DNA of 64,000 nucleotides from Candidatus Binatia bacterium (GTDB lineage: Bacteria; Desulfobacterota; Binatia; UBA12015), in contig JAQWJE010000033.1 of NCBI GenBank assembly GCA_029248525.1, positions 56,054-120,053 of the forward strand, written 5' to 3'. Under the pieces are notes generated by a model that saw only the letters and a list, made by a program, of their open reading frames with translations, searched no databases and was not told the DNA's origin. Position 1 is the stretch's first letter; each line of letters begins with the position of its first letter. The position numbers and the translations under genes were made by a program. Shown here in pieces: positions 52,772 to 60,737 of this stretch.

Positions 52772-54442
52772 ATGCGAGAATCGGACCGATCAGAAAAGAT
52801 CCCCCCCTACAGGCAGCGGATCCCGGATCAAATCCGGAACCTCAAGGCACAGGTTCCCTCCGTTACCGACTTCTGGTGCGGCCGCGCCCTCGGGGACCGC
52901 TTTGCGGAAACCGTCCAATCCCGAACGGACGCCACCATGTTGATCGAGGAATCACGGCACTTCAGCTTCCTCGATATCCAAAAAGAGACCATGCAACTCG
53001 CCGCCGGGATGGCCGCCGAAGGCGTCGTTTCCGGTGATGCCATTGCCTACCAACTACCCAACTGGCGCGAAGCCGTGGTTGTGTTTCTGGCAACAGCGCA
53101 CCTCGGCGCCCACGTGATTCCTCTCGTGCCGACGCTCGGGATTCGCGAATTGCGCGGCATCTTTCGAGAAACCTCACCCAGGCTGATTTTCGTAAACGGC
53201 AAGAGCCCTCAGGCTCGCAGGATGCGGGAGGAATTTGCGGAAACCGCAACGCGCGCCATTGCCGTTCGATCCGGCCCGGACAGCTCGCAAGACTACGAGA
53301 GCCTGCTGCAGCGAGGGCGCCCTCCCGTTCACGAGATCGATCCGCTGACAGCTGCCGCCATCATCTACACTTCCGGCTCGACCGCCGCCCCCAAGGGCGC
53401 TCTTCACCTCCACGAAACTCTCGGCGCCGAAATCGACAGCTTGCGCGAAGCTCACGCCCTGAACCCGAACGACCGCGTCTTGATGCCATCTCCTCTCGGT
53501 CATATCTCGGGGGTCATCCACGGGATTCTGACGCCAGCCCTGCTCGGGACGAGCGCAGTGCTGCAACCGCAATGGGATGCCGGAGCCGCACTCGAGGCGA
53601 TCGACCAGCACCAAGTGAGCTATATGATCGGAGCACCTGTTTTCCTGCAGGAAATGCTGGCTCGCCCCGAGATCGAGCGATACGACCTTCGAACGCTCCG
53701 ACTTTTTTCCTGTGGTGGCGCGCCGGTTGCCCGCTCCCTGCTGGAGGAAGCTCGACGAAAGCTCCCGCACCTGATCGCCAAACGCGTTTACGGCTCCTCG
53801 GAGTTTCCCACCATTTCCACCACCGGCGCCGGCGATGCGGGGCGCAGGGGGCAGGATTCCGAGGGCAAACCCCTGCGCGGCGTGACGATCCGCATTACGG
53901 ACAGCCAAGGCAAGGACCTGCCTGCAGGAAACGAAGGTGAAGTCCGCGCGCGCGGCCCGGAATGTTTTCTCGGCTATACGGATGCGACTCTGGACGAGGC
54001 GGCTTTCGATGATCAGGGCTTCTTCCGAACCGGGGATCTGGGCATCCGCGACGCCGAGGGCTACCTCCGCATCTCCGGACGTCTCAAGGAGATCATCGTG
54101 CGCAAGGGCGAAAACATCTCGGCTCGCGAGATCGAAGAGCAAATCATCGCCTCCTGCCCGGAATTTCGGGAAGTCGCCGTCGTAGCCCTCCCCGACCCCG
54201 AACGTGGAGAAATTGCCTGCGCGTGTGGGCGTTATGTCGCCGGGGCACCGAGGTTGAGCCTGCCGCGGCTGAGCGAACGTCTGGGGCAAGCGGGGCTCTC
54301 GACCCGAAAACTTCCCGAAAGGCTTGAGGTTTTGGAAGATTTCCCGAGATTGCCGAGTGGCAAGGTCGACAAACGTCGTCTCGCCCGGAGCCTGCAAGAT
54401 TCTGTGCCTGCCCCACTGGCAGGCCGACGGCTGCGTGGTTAG
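52772..54442 (+). CDS. AMP-forming acyl-CoA ligase
   Basis: 556 residues of the ANL superfamily. The P-loop AIIYTSGSTAAPKGALHLHE, the A5 motif RVYGSSEFPT (usual YG.TE with Ser), the A7 region FFRTGDLG, the hinge GRLKEIIVRKGENIS and the C-terminal GKVDKRRL with its catalytic Lys are all present. Overall resemblance is to medium-chain/cyclohexanecarboxylate-type CoA ligases. It activates a carboxylic acid to its CoA thioester. ATG 52772 has AGGA nearby; in-frame starts upstream are weaker. First gene of a plus-strand group with two MaoC-fold proteins and a second ligase. Confidence 0.92.
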   Translation: MRESDRSEKIPPYRQRIPDQIRNLKAQVPSVTDFWCGRALGDRFAETVQSRTDATMLIEESRHFSFLDIQKETMQLAAGMAAEGVVSGDAIAYQLPNWREAVVVFLATAHLGAHVIPLVPTLGIRELRGIFRETSPRLIFVNGKSPQARRMREEFAETATRAIAVRSGPDSSQDYESLLQRGRPPVHEIDPLTAAAIIYTSGSTAAPKGALHLHETLGAEIDSLREAHALNPNDRVLMPSPLGHISGVIHGILTPALLGTSAVLQPQWDAGAALEAIDQHQVSYMIGAPVFLQEMLARPEIERYDLRTLRLFSCGGAPVARSLLEEARRKLPHLIAKRVYGSSEFPTISTTGAGDAGRRGQDSEGKPLRGVTIRITDSQGKDLPAGNEGEVRARGPECFLGYTDATLDEAAFDDQGFFRTGDLGIRDAEGYLRISGRLKEIIVRKGENISAREIEEQIIASCPEFREVAVVALPDPERGEIACACGRYVAGAPRLSLPRLSERLGQAGLSTRKLPERLEVLEDFPRLPSGKVDKRRLARSLQDSVPAPLAGRRLRG

Positions 54443-54451
54443 GTCTGCTTC

Positions 54452-54925
54452 ATGTCCTTTCGTGACATTCCCTCATCCGAAGTCGATCGGCCTTACGATT
54501 GTTTCACCCACACCGCGGTCACCACCGCGGAGCTCGTTGGTTATGCGCGTTCTCTCGGAGTCGATGACCCTAATTATATCGACCCGGACGCGGCGAAGGC
54601 CGGACCTCATGGTGGCCTGATCGCCTTTCCAACCTTCGTTGTGAAACTACGCGGCGAGCACCACCTGCCCCCGGTCGTCGTCGCCGAAATGAATACCGCG
54701 ACCTTCGATGGCGGCAAGGACATCGAACTGGGAGTCGCGGTGCGACCCGGAGATGAGATCACGACCACTTCTCGTATCACTCGCATGTTCGAGAAAACCG
54801 GGCGCAGTGGTTCGATGTTTTTTGTGACCTTCCGCAACCATCTGGTCAACCAGCGCGGCGAAATGGTCGCACTCATCGATTGCCGAAGCCTGCAGAAACT
54901 TCCCCTGCCGGAAAGCGAGGCCTGA
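54452..54925 (+). CDS. MaoC-like / FAS1-type dehydratase domain protein
   Basis: 157 residues, one hot-dog domain of the MaoC N-terminal (FAS1-like dehydratase) type: TTAELVGYARSLGVDDPNYID, then KAGPHGGLIAFPTFVV and MFEKTGRSGSMFFVTFRNHLVNQRGEMV. In the usual D.N..H hydratase motif the His is replaced (DDPNY). Such domains often form heterodimers with a second MaoC protein, and the next gene, one base downstream, is exactly that. Likely substrate is an enoyl- or hydroxyacyl-CoA made by the neighbouring ligases. Confidence 0.85.
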   Translation: MSFRDIPSSEVDRPYDCFTHTAVTTAELVGYARSLGVDDPNYIDPDAAKAGPHGGLIAFPTFVVKLRGEHHLPPVVVAEMNTATFDGGKDIELGVAVRPGDEITTTSRITRMFEKTGRSGSMFFVTFRNHLVNQRGEMVALIDCRSLQKLPLPESEA

Positions 54926-54926
54926 G

Positions 54927-55337
54927 ATGAACTACGACGAACTTCGGGAGGGTGATGAACTTCCCGTCGAAGCTCTGGCCCTTCCGTCGGATTTCGTGCG
55001 GGCGCACGCGGCGGAACTCGGCATGGAGGCTGGACGCTTCAGCTCACGCGAAGAGGCACTCGCCGAGGGCTTGCCCGATCAAATTCTTCCCGGGGTCATG
55101 TCCATGGGCCTGCTCGCCCGGCTGCTCCTCCGGAGCTGTCCCGGCGCCCGTGTCACCCGGATCGGCACCACCTTCCGAGGACTCGTCGTCGCCGAACAAA
55201 AAGCCAGTCTGCACGCGATGATCACCGAAAAGAACGAGCCGGAAACAACTTGCGAAGTTGATTTATGGCTGCAGACCGAGTCAGGCGAAAGAAACGTCGT
55301 CGGTACCGCAACTCTCGACTTTCGCTCCCTGGCCTGA
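54927..55337 (+). CDS. MaoC-like hot-dog protein, second subunit
   Basis: 136 residues, hot-dog fold. The helix-plus-loop region ILPGVMSMGLLARLL occupies the place of the MaoC HG(M)...L segment but has Pro-Gly instead of His-Gly. The preceding loop (LGMEAGRFSS) lacks the Asp/His pair of R-hydratases. The final strands (GTTFRGLVVAEQKASLHAMI, VVGTATLDFRS) match the family. Probably the partner of the upstream MaoC protein; whether the pair is catalytic is uncertain. It is followed by an acyl-CoA ligase at 27 bp. Confidence 0.78.
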   Translation: MNYDELREGDELPVEALALPSDFVRAHAAELGMEAGRFSSREEALAEGLPDQILPGVMSMGLLARLLLRSCPGARVTRIGTTFRGLVVAEQKASLHAMITEKNEPETTCEVDLWLQTESGERNVVGTATLDFRSLA

Positions 55338-55363
55338 CGGCCGGAGAAGGAGAAACAGACGCC

Positions 55364-56944
55364 ATGCACGTCCCGCTTCTGGTCAATGAATTCCTGCAAC
55401 GCGCCGCTCGTCTCTACGGAGACAAGGAGGCGATTGTCGATGGTGATATCCGGCTGACCTACGCCGAATTTCAGGCGCGCGCCAACCAGCTCTCGCATGC
55501 ACTCACGCGGCTCGGCATTCGCAAGGGGGATCGAGTCTGCGTGCTCAGCCCCAACTCCCATTTTTTCCTCGAGAGCTTTTACGCCACCAGCCAGATCGGT
55601 GCGGTGCTGGTGCCCCTGAACTATCGGCTCGTCGCCGAAGATCACGAATATATCCTCAACCATGCAGGCGTTCGGGCGGTCCTTGTGGATCGCGAATACA
55701 CGGACGTGGTGGACAGCATCCGCGGGCAACTCAAGAAAGTCGAGCATTGGATCAGCGCCTCCCAGCCCTTCCACGAGCCCGCCGGCGACGGGTGGGTCGA
55801 CTGGGACAACCTGATCGAAGCGGAGCCAACCACACTCCCGGAAGCGCCCGAACTCTCGGAAGAGGATCTGGTTTCGATCAACTATACTTCGGGCACGACC
55901 GCGCGGCCCAAAGGCGTGATGCTCACGCACCGCAATCTTTATCTGAACGCCTATAATCTCATCGCACATATGCGCATCGACCATCACGACGTGGAGCTCT
56001 GGACGCTGCCGATGTTCCACTGCAATGGATGGGGCGGCGTCTACGCGATGACCGGCATGGGCGGAAAACATATTGTGCTGCGTGCGGTCGATGGCGGAGA
56101 AATCTGGCGCCTGATCGCCGCGGAATCGGTCACATTTGCATGCATGGCACCAGCCGTTCTGCGCACCACACTCGACTACCCCGAGCGTGCGAAACACGAG
56201 GTCCGCACCAAGCCTCGCTTCGTCGTGGCCGGCGCACCCCCTCCTTCCGCTTTCATCGAGCAACTGGAGACCGAACTCGGTTGGGAATTCCTGCAGATCT
56301 ATGGCCTGACCGAGACAGCACCCCTGCTGACCATCTCCAAACCGGACCACCACACCGAGCAAAAAGATTGGCCCCGTCGCGCACGAGCCGGCGTGCAGGG
56401 CCTTGGCGTCGAGATGGTTCTGCTCGATGATCATGGCACCGAAGTGCCCCAGGACGGCACCAGCGTCGGGGAAGTCTGCGCCCGCTCCAATGTCGTTTTT
56501 GCGGGATACTGGGAGCAACCCGAGGAAACGGCCAAGGCGATCCGAAACGGATTCTTCCACACCGGGGACCTCGGGGTTTGGGACGAGACCCGAAGTATTC
56601 ATATCGTCGACCGCAAAAAGGACGTCATCATCTCGGGCGGCGAGAACATCAGCTCGCCCGAGATCGAAGACGTTCTCTTCCAGCACGAAGCCATCGAGGA
56701 GTGCGCCGTAATCGGCGTCCCACACCCCAAATGGGGGGAAACCCCCAAGGCATTGGTCGTTCTGCGGGCCGGCCAGACCCTTTCGGCCCCGGAGATCCTC
56801 GAGTTCTGCCGCAGCCGCCTCGCACATTTCAAATGCCCCACCGAGGTCGAATTTCTCGAATCTCTGCCCCGCACAGCCACCGGGAAATTACAGAAGTATC
56901 GCCTCCGCGAGCAGCACTGGGGGGACAAACGACGGGTGAACTGA
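55364..56944 (+). CDS. long-chain fatty acid/acyl-CoA ligase
   Basis: 526 residues, ANL superfamily. Motifs are SINYTSGTTARPKGVMLTHRN (P-loop), LPMFHCNGWGGVYAMTG (typical of the FadD3/FadK-like group with the MFHCNGW signature), QIYGLTETAP, FFHTGDLGVWDETRSIHIVDRKKDVIISGGENISSPEIE and the terminal PRTATGKLQKYRLR with the catalytic Lys. The MFHCNGW signature occurs in acyl-CoA ligases of medium-chain, dicarboxylic or terpenoid acids. GGAGAAGGAG precedes the ATG at 55364. Second ligase of this group. Confidence 0.93.
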   Translation: MHVPLLVNEFLQRAARLYGDKEAIVDGDIRLTYAEFQARANQLSHALTRLGIRKGDRVCVLSPNSHFFLESFYATSQIGAVLVPLNYRLVAEDHEYILNHAGVRAVLVDREYTDVVDSIRGQLKKVEHWISASQPFHEPAGDGWVDWDNLIEAEPTTLPEAPELSEEDLVSINYTSGTTARPKGVMLTHRNLYLNAYNLIAHMRIDHHDVELWTLPMFHCNGWGGVYAMTGMGGKHIVLRAVDGGEIWRLIAAESVTFACMAPAVLRTTLDYPERAKHEVRTKPRFVVAGAPPPSAFIEQLETELGWEFLQIYGLTETAPLLTISKPDHHTEQKDWPRRARAGVQGLGVEMVLLDDHGTEVPQDGTSVGEVCARSNVVFAGYWEQPEETAKAIRNGFFHTGDLGVWDETRSIHIVDRKKDVIISGGENISSPEIEDVLFQHEAIEECAVIGVPHPKWGETPKALVVLRAGQTLSAPEILEFCRSRLAHFKCPTEVEFLESLPRTATGKLQKYRLREQHWGDKRRVN

Positions 56945-57006
56945 CGCTCTGAGGGCATTTTCCGACCAGAAGTTGCCGAAGTCAGCCAAACTGCCGCCCC
57001 TTCTGC

Positions 57007-57070
57007 CTTGAACCGGCGACAGCCCCGGCGTAGGTTCAAGAATGGTGGGCCCTGCAGGCTAGTTCCCCAC
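57007..57070 (+). other. hairpins in the thiC leader
   Basis: CTTGAACC (57007-57014) pairs with GGTTCAAG (57033-57040). A second stem pairs GTGGG (57045-57049) with CCCAC (57066-57070), enclosing CCTGCAGG, just before the ribosome site GGAAGG. The TPP riboswitch hallmarks (CTGAGA and the CCTGATC..GG core) are absent. Confidence 0.35.
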
Positions 57071-57085
57071 TTGGAAGGTTTGGCT

Positions 57086-58732
57086 ATGACCCAACTCGAG
57101 AGCGCGCTCAAAGGAATTGTTACCCCATCCATGCAACGCGTGGCCGAGCGAGAAAACCAGTCGCCGGATTTCATACGCCAGGAGGTCGCTCGAGGACGTT
57201 TGGTCATTCCGGCCAATATACGCCATCTCGCGGGTAGCGGTGGTGATGCGCCCACCGAGGCGATCGGCACCGTGCCGACCGTTGGCCGTCCGGTAACCGG
57301 CCATCCGGGCGCTCGGGCGGACGCCAAACTCTGGGTCAACCAGACCAGCGAGCAACGGCGTCAGGATCAGGAATCGAATACACGCCCCGCGGGAGAGAAG
57401 TCCCCCAATCGTCTGGACCCACTCGGCATCGGGCGCATGGTCACCACCAAGATCAACGCGAATATCGGAGCCTCACCTGTCTCCAGCAGCACCGATGAAG
57501 AAGTCGAGAAACTGCGCTGGGCGGAGCGGTTCGGCGCCGATACGCTGATGGATCTTTCGACCGGCGGCAACCTGGCCGACTGCCGTCAGGCGATCGTCGA
57601 CCACAGTACGATCCCCATCGGGACCGTCCCGATTTACGGCATGATCATGGACCGCTCGATCGAGGAACTCGAATACGATCATATTTTGCGAGAAATCGAG
57701 TTCCAGGCCCAGCAAGGCGTGGACTACTTCACGATCCATGCCGGTGTCCTGCGCGACCACCTCTCCCTGGTCGGCAAGCGAACCACGGGCATCGTCTCGC
57801 GTGGCGGCTCCTTGTTGGCCAAATGGATGATCCATCGCGGTCGCGAAAACCCGATGTATGAACTCTTCGACGAGATCAGCGACATCATGCGGCAATACGA
57901 CGTCACCTACTCGCTCGGCGACGGTCTCCGCCCAGGCTGCCTTGCGGACGCTTCCGATGCCGCACAACTGGCGGAATTGCAGACCCTCGGGGAACTCGTC
58001 CACCGGGCCAGAGACAAGGGCGTTCAGGTCATGGTCGAAGGGCCGGGACATGTGCCTATGGACCAGATCGGGTTCAATATGGAACTTCAGCAGAAGGTCT
58101 GCGACGACGCCCCCTTCTACGTTCTTGGTCCGCTGGTCACGGACGTCTTCCCCGGCTACGACCACATCACCAGCGCCATCGGCGCCACCGAAGCTGCCCG
58201 TCATGGCGCTGCCATGCTCTGCTATGTGACGCCCAAGGAACACGTCGGCTTGCCCAAGGAGCAGGACGTGAAAGATGGCTGCATCGCCTACAAGATCGCA
58301 GCGCATGCCGGTGATATTGCCCGCGGCGTCGACGGAGCGCGGCAATGGGACGACGATGTCTCCCGCGCTCGGGCCGCTCTCAACTGGCCGATGCAATTTG
58401 ATCTGGCATTCGACGGGCCGACGGCTCGCGCACTCCATGATGAGGACCTCGAGGTCGACACCGATTTCTGTGCCATGTGCGGGCACGACTGGTGCAGCAT
58501 GCGGATCTCAAAGGAAATTCAGGAGTTCGCGAGTGGCAAAGACGCCGGATTTCAACCCGAGCGTCGCGCTCAGCAAAGCCCCGGCGTGGATGCCAACGGA
58601 CAGGAACTGCTCGAAAAGAGACGTACAAAGCTTCCGGTCGTCGAAGATCAGCACGCCTGTCACAGCGATGTAGCGCCGGGTGAGGAATCGGCCCGAGAGA
58701 TCCAGTCTGAACTGAACGCGCCCGAGGCTTGA
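57086..58732 (+). CDS. thiC: phosphomethylpyrimidine synthase ThiC
   Basis: 548 residues. A radical-SAM enzyme that rearranges aminoimidazole ribotide to hydroxymethylpyrimidine phosphate for thiamine synthesis. Visible are [92 protein letters not shown] and the C-terminal cluster motif Cys462-x2-Cys465-x4-Cys470 (CAMCGHDWC). The tail after the cluster (76 residues) is of usual length. ATG 57086 has GGAAGG upstream. The following gene starts one base after its stop, so co-transcription with a hydrolase is likely although functionally unexpected. Confidence 0.97.
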   Translation: MTQLESALKGIVTPSMQRVAERENQSPDFIRQEVARGRLVIPANIRHLAGSGGDAPTEAIGTVPTVGRPVTGHPGARADAKLWVNQTSEQRRQDQESNTRPAGEKSPNRLDPLGIGRMVTTKINANIGASPVSSSTDEEVEKLRWAERFGADTLMDLSTGGNLADCRQAIVDHSTIPIGTVPIYGMIMDRSIEELEYDHILREIEFQAQQGVDYFTIHAGVLRDHLSLVGKRTTGIVSRGGSLLAKWMIHRGRENPMYELFDEISDIMRQYDVTYSLGDGLRPGCLADASDAAQLAELQTLGELVHRARDKGVQVMVEGPGHVPMDQIGFNMELQQKVCDDAPFYVLGPLVTDVFPGYDHITSAIGATEAARHGAAMLCYVTPKEHVGLPKEQDVKDGCIAYKIAAHAGDIARGVDGARQWDDDVSRARAALNWPMQFDLAFDGPTARALHDEDLEVDTDFCAMCGHDWCSMRISKEIQEFASGKDAGFQPERRAQQSPGVDANGQELLEKRRTKLPVVEDQHACHSDVAPGEESAREIQSELNAPEA

Positions 58733-58733
58733 T

Positions 58734-60719
58734 TTGGGACCTAGCCGGATCCTCGTCGCGCTCGCCATCGCGATCTCAGAACTGGCCATTCCCGGCGGCG
58801 CGAGCTCTGAAGCGGTAGATCCCGCACCCCGGGATACGCCCGCCGCGGTCAGCGAACAGATCCTCTGGGCCAGCCGGCAATTTCGGAAATTCGCGATCCC
58901 ACTGAAGCTGCCCGGGCCCATCGCCACGAAACTGATGGCATGCGAGGGCGCCGCGAAGTCGCTCGATGCTTGCACAGTATCGCCGCTGGAGAATTGCGCT
59001 CTGGCCTTGGCCGAGGCCTTTACCGCCGCCGCCAGACTCCGCGACAGTGAGGCCCCCGCATCCGATCGGGCCAGCGGGGCGCGACTGGCCACCGAATGTG
59101 CCGAGGCAATGCACCTGCTGCACACTGCCGAAACCAGCTTCGCGCAAGGTCATTGCGAATCCCTGATCGACAAAGGCACGATTCCCGCCCGGGTCCGTCT
59201 TCTTGGGGACGGCCGCACACTTCGCCTGCAACCGATTCTTCCGCTGCGGATGGGCCGGCGCTATGCCCTTGAAGTCATCGGCGCGACGACCGAAGAAAAA
59301 ATCGCGGCGAGCGGGGCCACCTTCCCTCGAGCGAACCGGGAAGAGATCGACCTCCCTCGCGGCACTTTTGCTCTCCCCCTGGTCCAGTCCTTGCCCAGCG
59401 GAGAATCGGCCCCCCTCGACAGGATTGCTGCGACCAATCTTTTGCGCCGCGTGGAGGAAACGATCCGCAGCAGCGATACGACCGCAGCCCCGACAGTGGC
59501 AGGGTTTCAGGTTCAATGGCCTCGCTCGATGGAAAGCTCGGATTTTCGCGAATTGCGCTTCCGCTTCACCCCGCAAAAAAAGTCGCAGCCCGAAGCGACG
59601 TTGCTGGAGTTTCCGACCCGCGACGACCGCCGTGCTCTGCAGAAAATACGGGAGAAACTCCGTGCACGAACGTGTGTGCCCGTTCAATTGGCGATGGTCG
59701 CCGATCAGGCCGAGCCAGGCCTGCCCGACGGCGAACTCTATCAGGGAACAATCCGCTCCCTCCGTGCCGACCCCCTGAACCCCGAGTTCACGCCGGCGCC
59801 CAAGGTGACCTTTCGCCTGGCATTGCCGAGAGGTTTCCATGCGGAAACACCTCTGGTTCTGATCGTCCATGGCCATGGCGGGAGCAGCGAACGGGCGCTG
59901 CGAAAGCATCGTGACGACCTGCTTGGTCGCGGCATGGCCGCCCTCGCGATCGACCTGCCCGACCACGGCCGCCGGGGCGGGAATGGCGATCGCTTCTTCG
60001 ACCCGACCGACCCCGCCGGTCTCGCCAACCACCTGCGACAGTCCGCAATCGACGTCATTGCGGTTGTCGATGCGGTCCAGCGCTGCGGCTTTCGACAGCC
60101 GAATACCTGGGAGTGGAAACCGCGCGAAGTCCTCTACCTGGGATATTCTGTCGGCGCGATGGTCGGCCTGATCGCGCGGTCCGTCGAACCCGAGATCGGC
60201 ACCACCGCGCTGCTGGCCGCCGGCGGCGATCTCCCTGGATGGATGATGTTGCATGCACCGCATCAATTCCACCCGAAGCTCCTCTCCTGCATCGGTGGTC
60301 CCGATAGCGGAGCGGACTGCCTCGGAGATACCGCAGCCTGCGAGCCTCCGGGCCTCTGTGGTGTCGACCCTTTCCGCTTCCAGCTGGGCGAGCAGTTCGC
60401 CCTGCCCTTTGCCTGGGCCGCAGCCGGTGGCGAACCACTTGCCTTTGCGATCCAACGAACCGGTCCCGCAAACTCTGCCGATGTTCTGATCTTCACGGGC
60501 GGCAACGACTATACCCTCCACCCGCTTCTGGCGACGCGATTGGGTGATGCACTCGGCTTGCGCATTGTCGGGCCCCATTTGCGCCGCGGGCCCGGTGGCT
60601 TGCGCGTACAGCGCCCCGAACTGGGCCACGACCTTCGAGAGGACCCGCTCGTCCGACAGGAAACCGCCAACTTCCTCTCCAGCCGGGGGCGGCAGCGTCC
60701 CTGGATTCCCTTTCCCTAA
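58734..60719 (+). CDS. exported alpha/beta hydrolase
   Basis: 661 residues from a TTG start directly after thiC. Residues 1-24 look like a signal peptide. Residues 25-330 are an N-terminal region without recognised family (several Cys, beta-rich around 130-250). The C-terminal part is an alpha/beta hydrolase: LVLIVHGHGGSS for the oxyanion loop, LAIDLPDHGRRGG, nucleophile elbow LYLGYSVGAM and later VLIFTGGNDYTLHP with the acid. It could be an esterase or lipase acting in the periplasm; the architecture resembles bacterial virulence-factor-lipase-like proteins. A long antisense frame overlaps the whole gene but has no family features. Confidence 0.82.
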   Translation: MGPSRILVALAIAISELAIPGGASSEAVDPAPRDTPAAVSEQILWASRQFRKFAIPLKLPGPIATKLMACEGAAKSLDACTVSPLENCALALAEAFTAAARLRDSEAPASDRASGARLATECAEAMHLLHTAETSFAQGHCESLIDKGTIPARVRLLGDGRTLRLQPILPLRMGRRYALEVIGATTEEKIAASGATFPRANREEIDLPRGTFALPLVQSLPSGESAPLDRIAATNLLRRVEETIRSSDTTAAPTVAGFQVQWPRSMESSDFRELRFRFTPQKKSQPEATLLEFPTRDDRRALQKIREKLRARTCVPVQLAMVADQAEPGLPDGELYQGTIRSLRADPLNPEFTPAPKVTFRLALPRGFHAETPLVLIVHGHGGSSERALRKHRDDLLGRGMAALAIDLPDHGRRGGNGDRFFDPTDPAGLANHLRQSAIDVIAVVDAVQRCGFRQPNTWEWKPREVLYLGYSVGAMVGLIARSVEPEIGTTALLAAGGDLPGWMMLHAPHQFHPKLLSCIGGPDSGADCLGDTAACEPPGLCGVDPFRFQLGEQFALPFAWAAAGGEPLAFAIQRTGPANSADVLIFTGGNDYTLHPLLATRLGDALGLRIVGPHLRRGPGGLRVQRPELGHDLREDPLVRQETANFLSSRGRQRPWIPFP

Positions 60720-60737
60720 CCATTGCAAGGATATCTC

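Noticed and set aside
56945..57085. TPP riboswitch expected upstream of thiC
   Set aside because: I searched by eye for CTGAGA and the CCTGATC..GG..AA core in the right order and did not find them.
58776..60728. 650-codon open frame on the minus strand
   Set aside because: Antisense to the exported alpha/beta hydrolase, which has a signal peptide, GYSVGA elbow and a position directly after thiC. The antisense product shows no recognisable domain.
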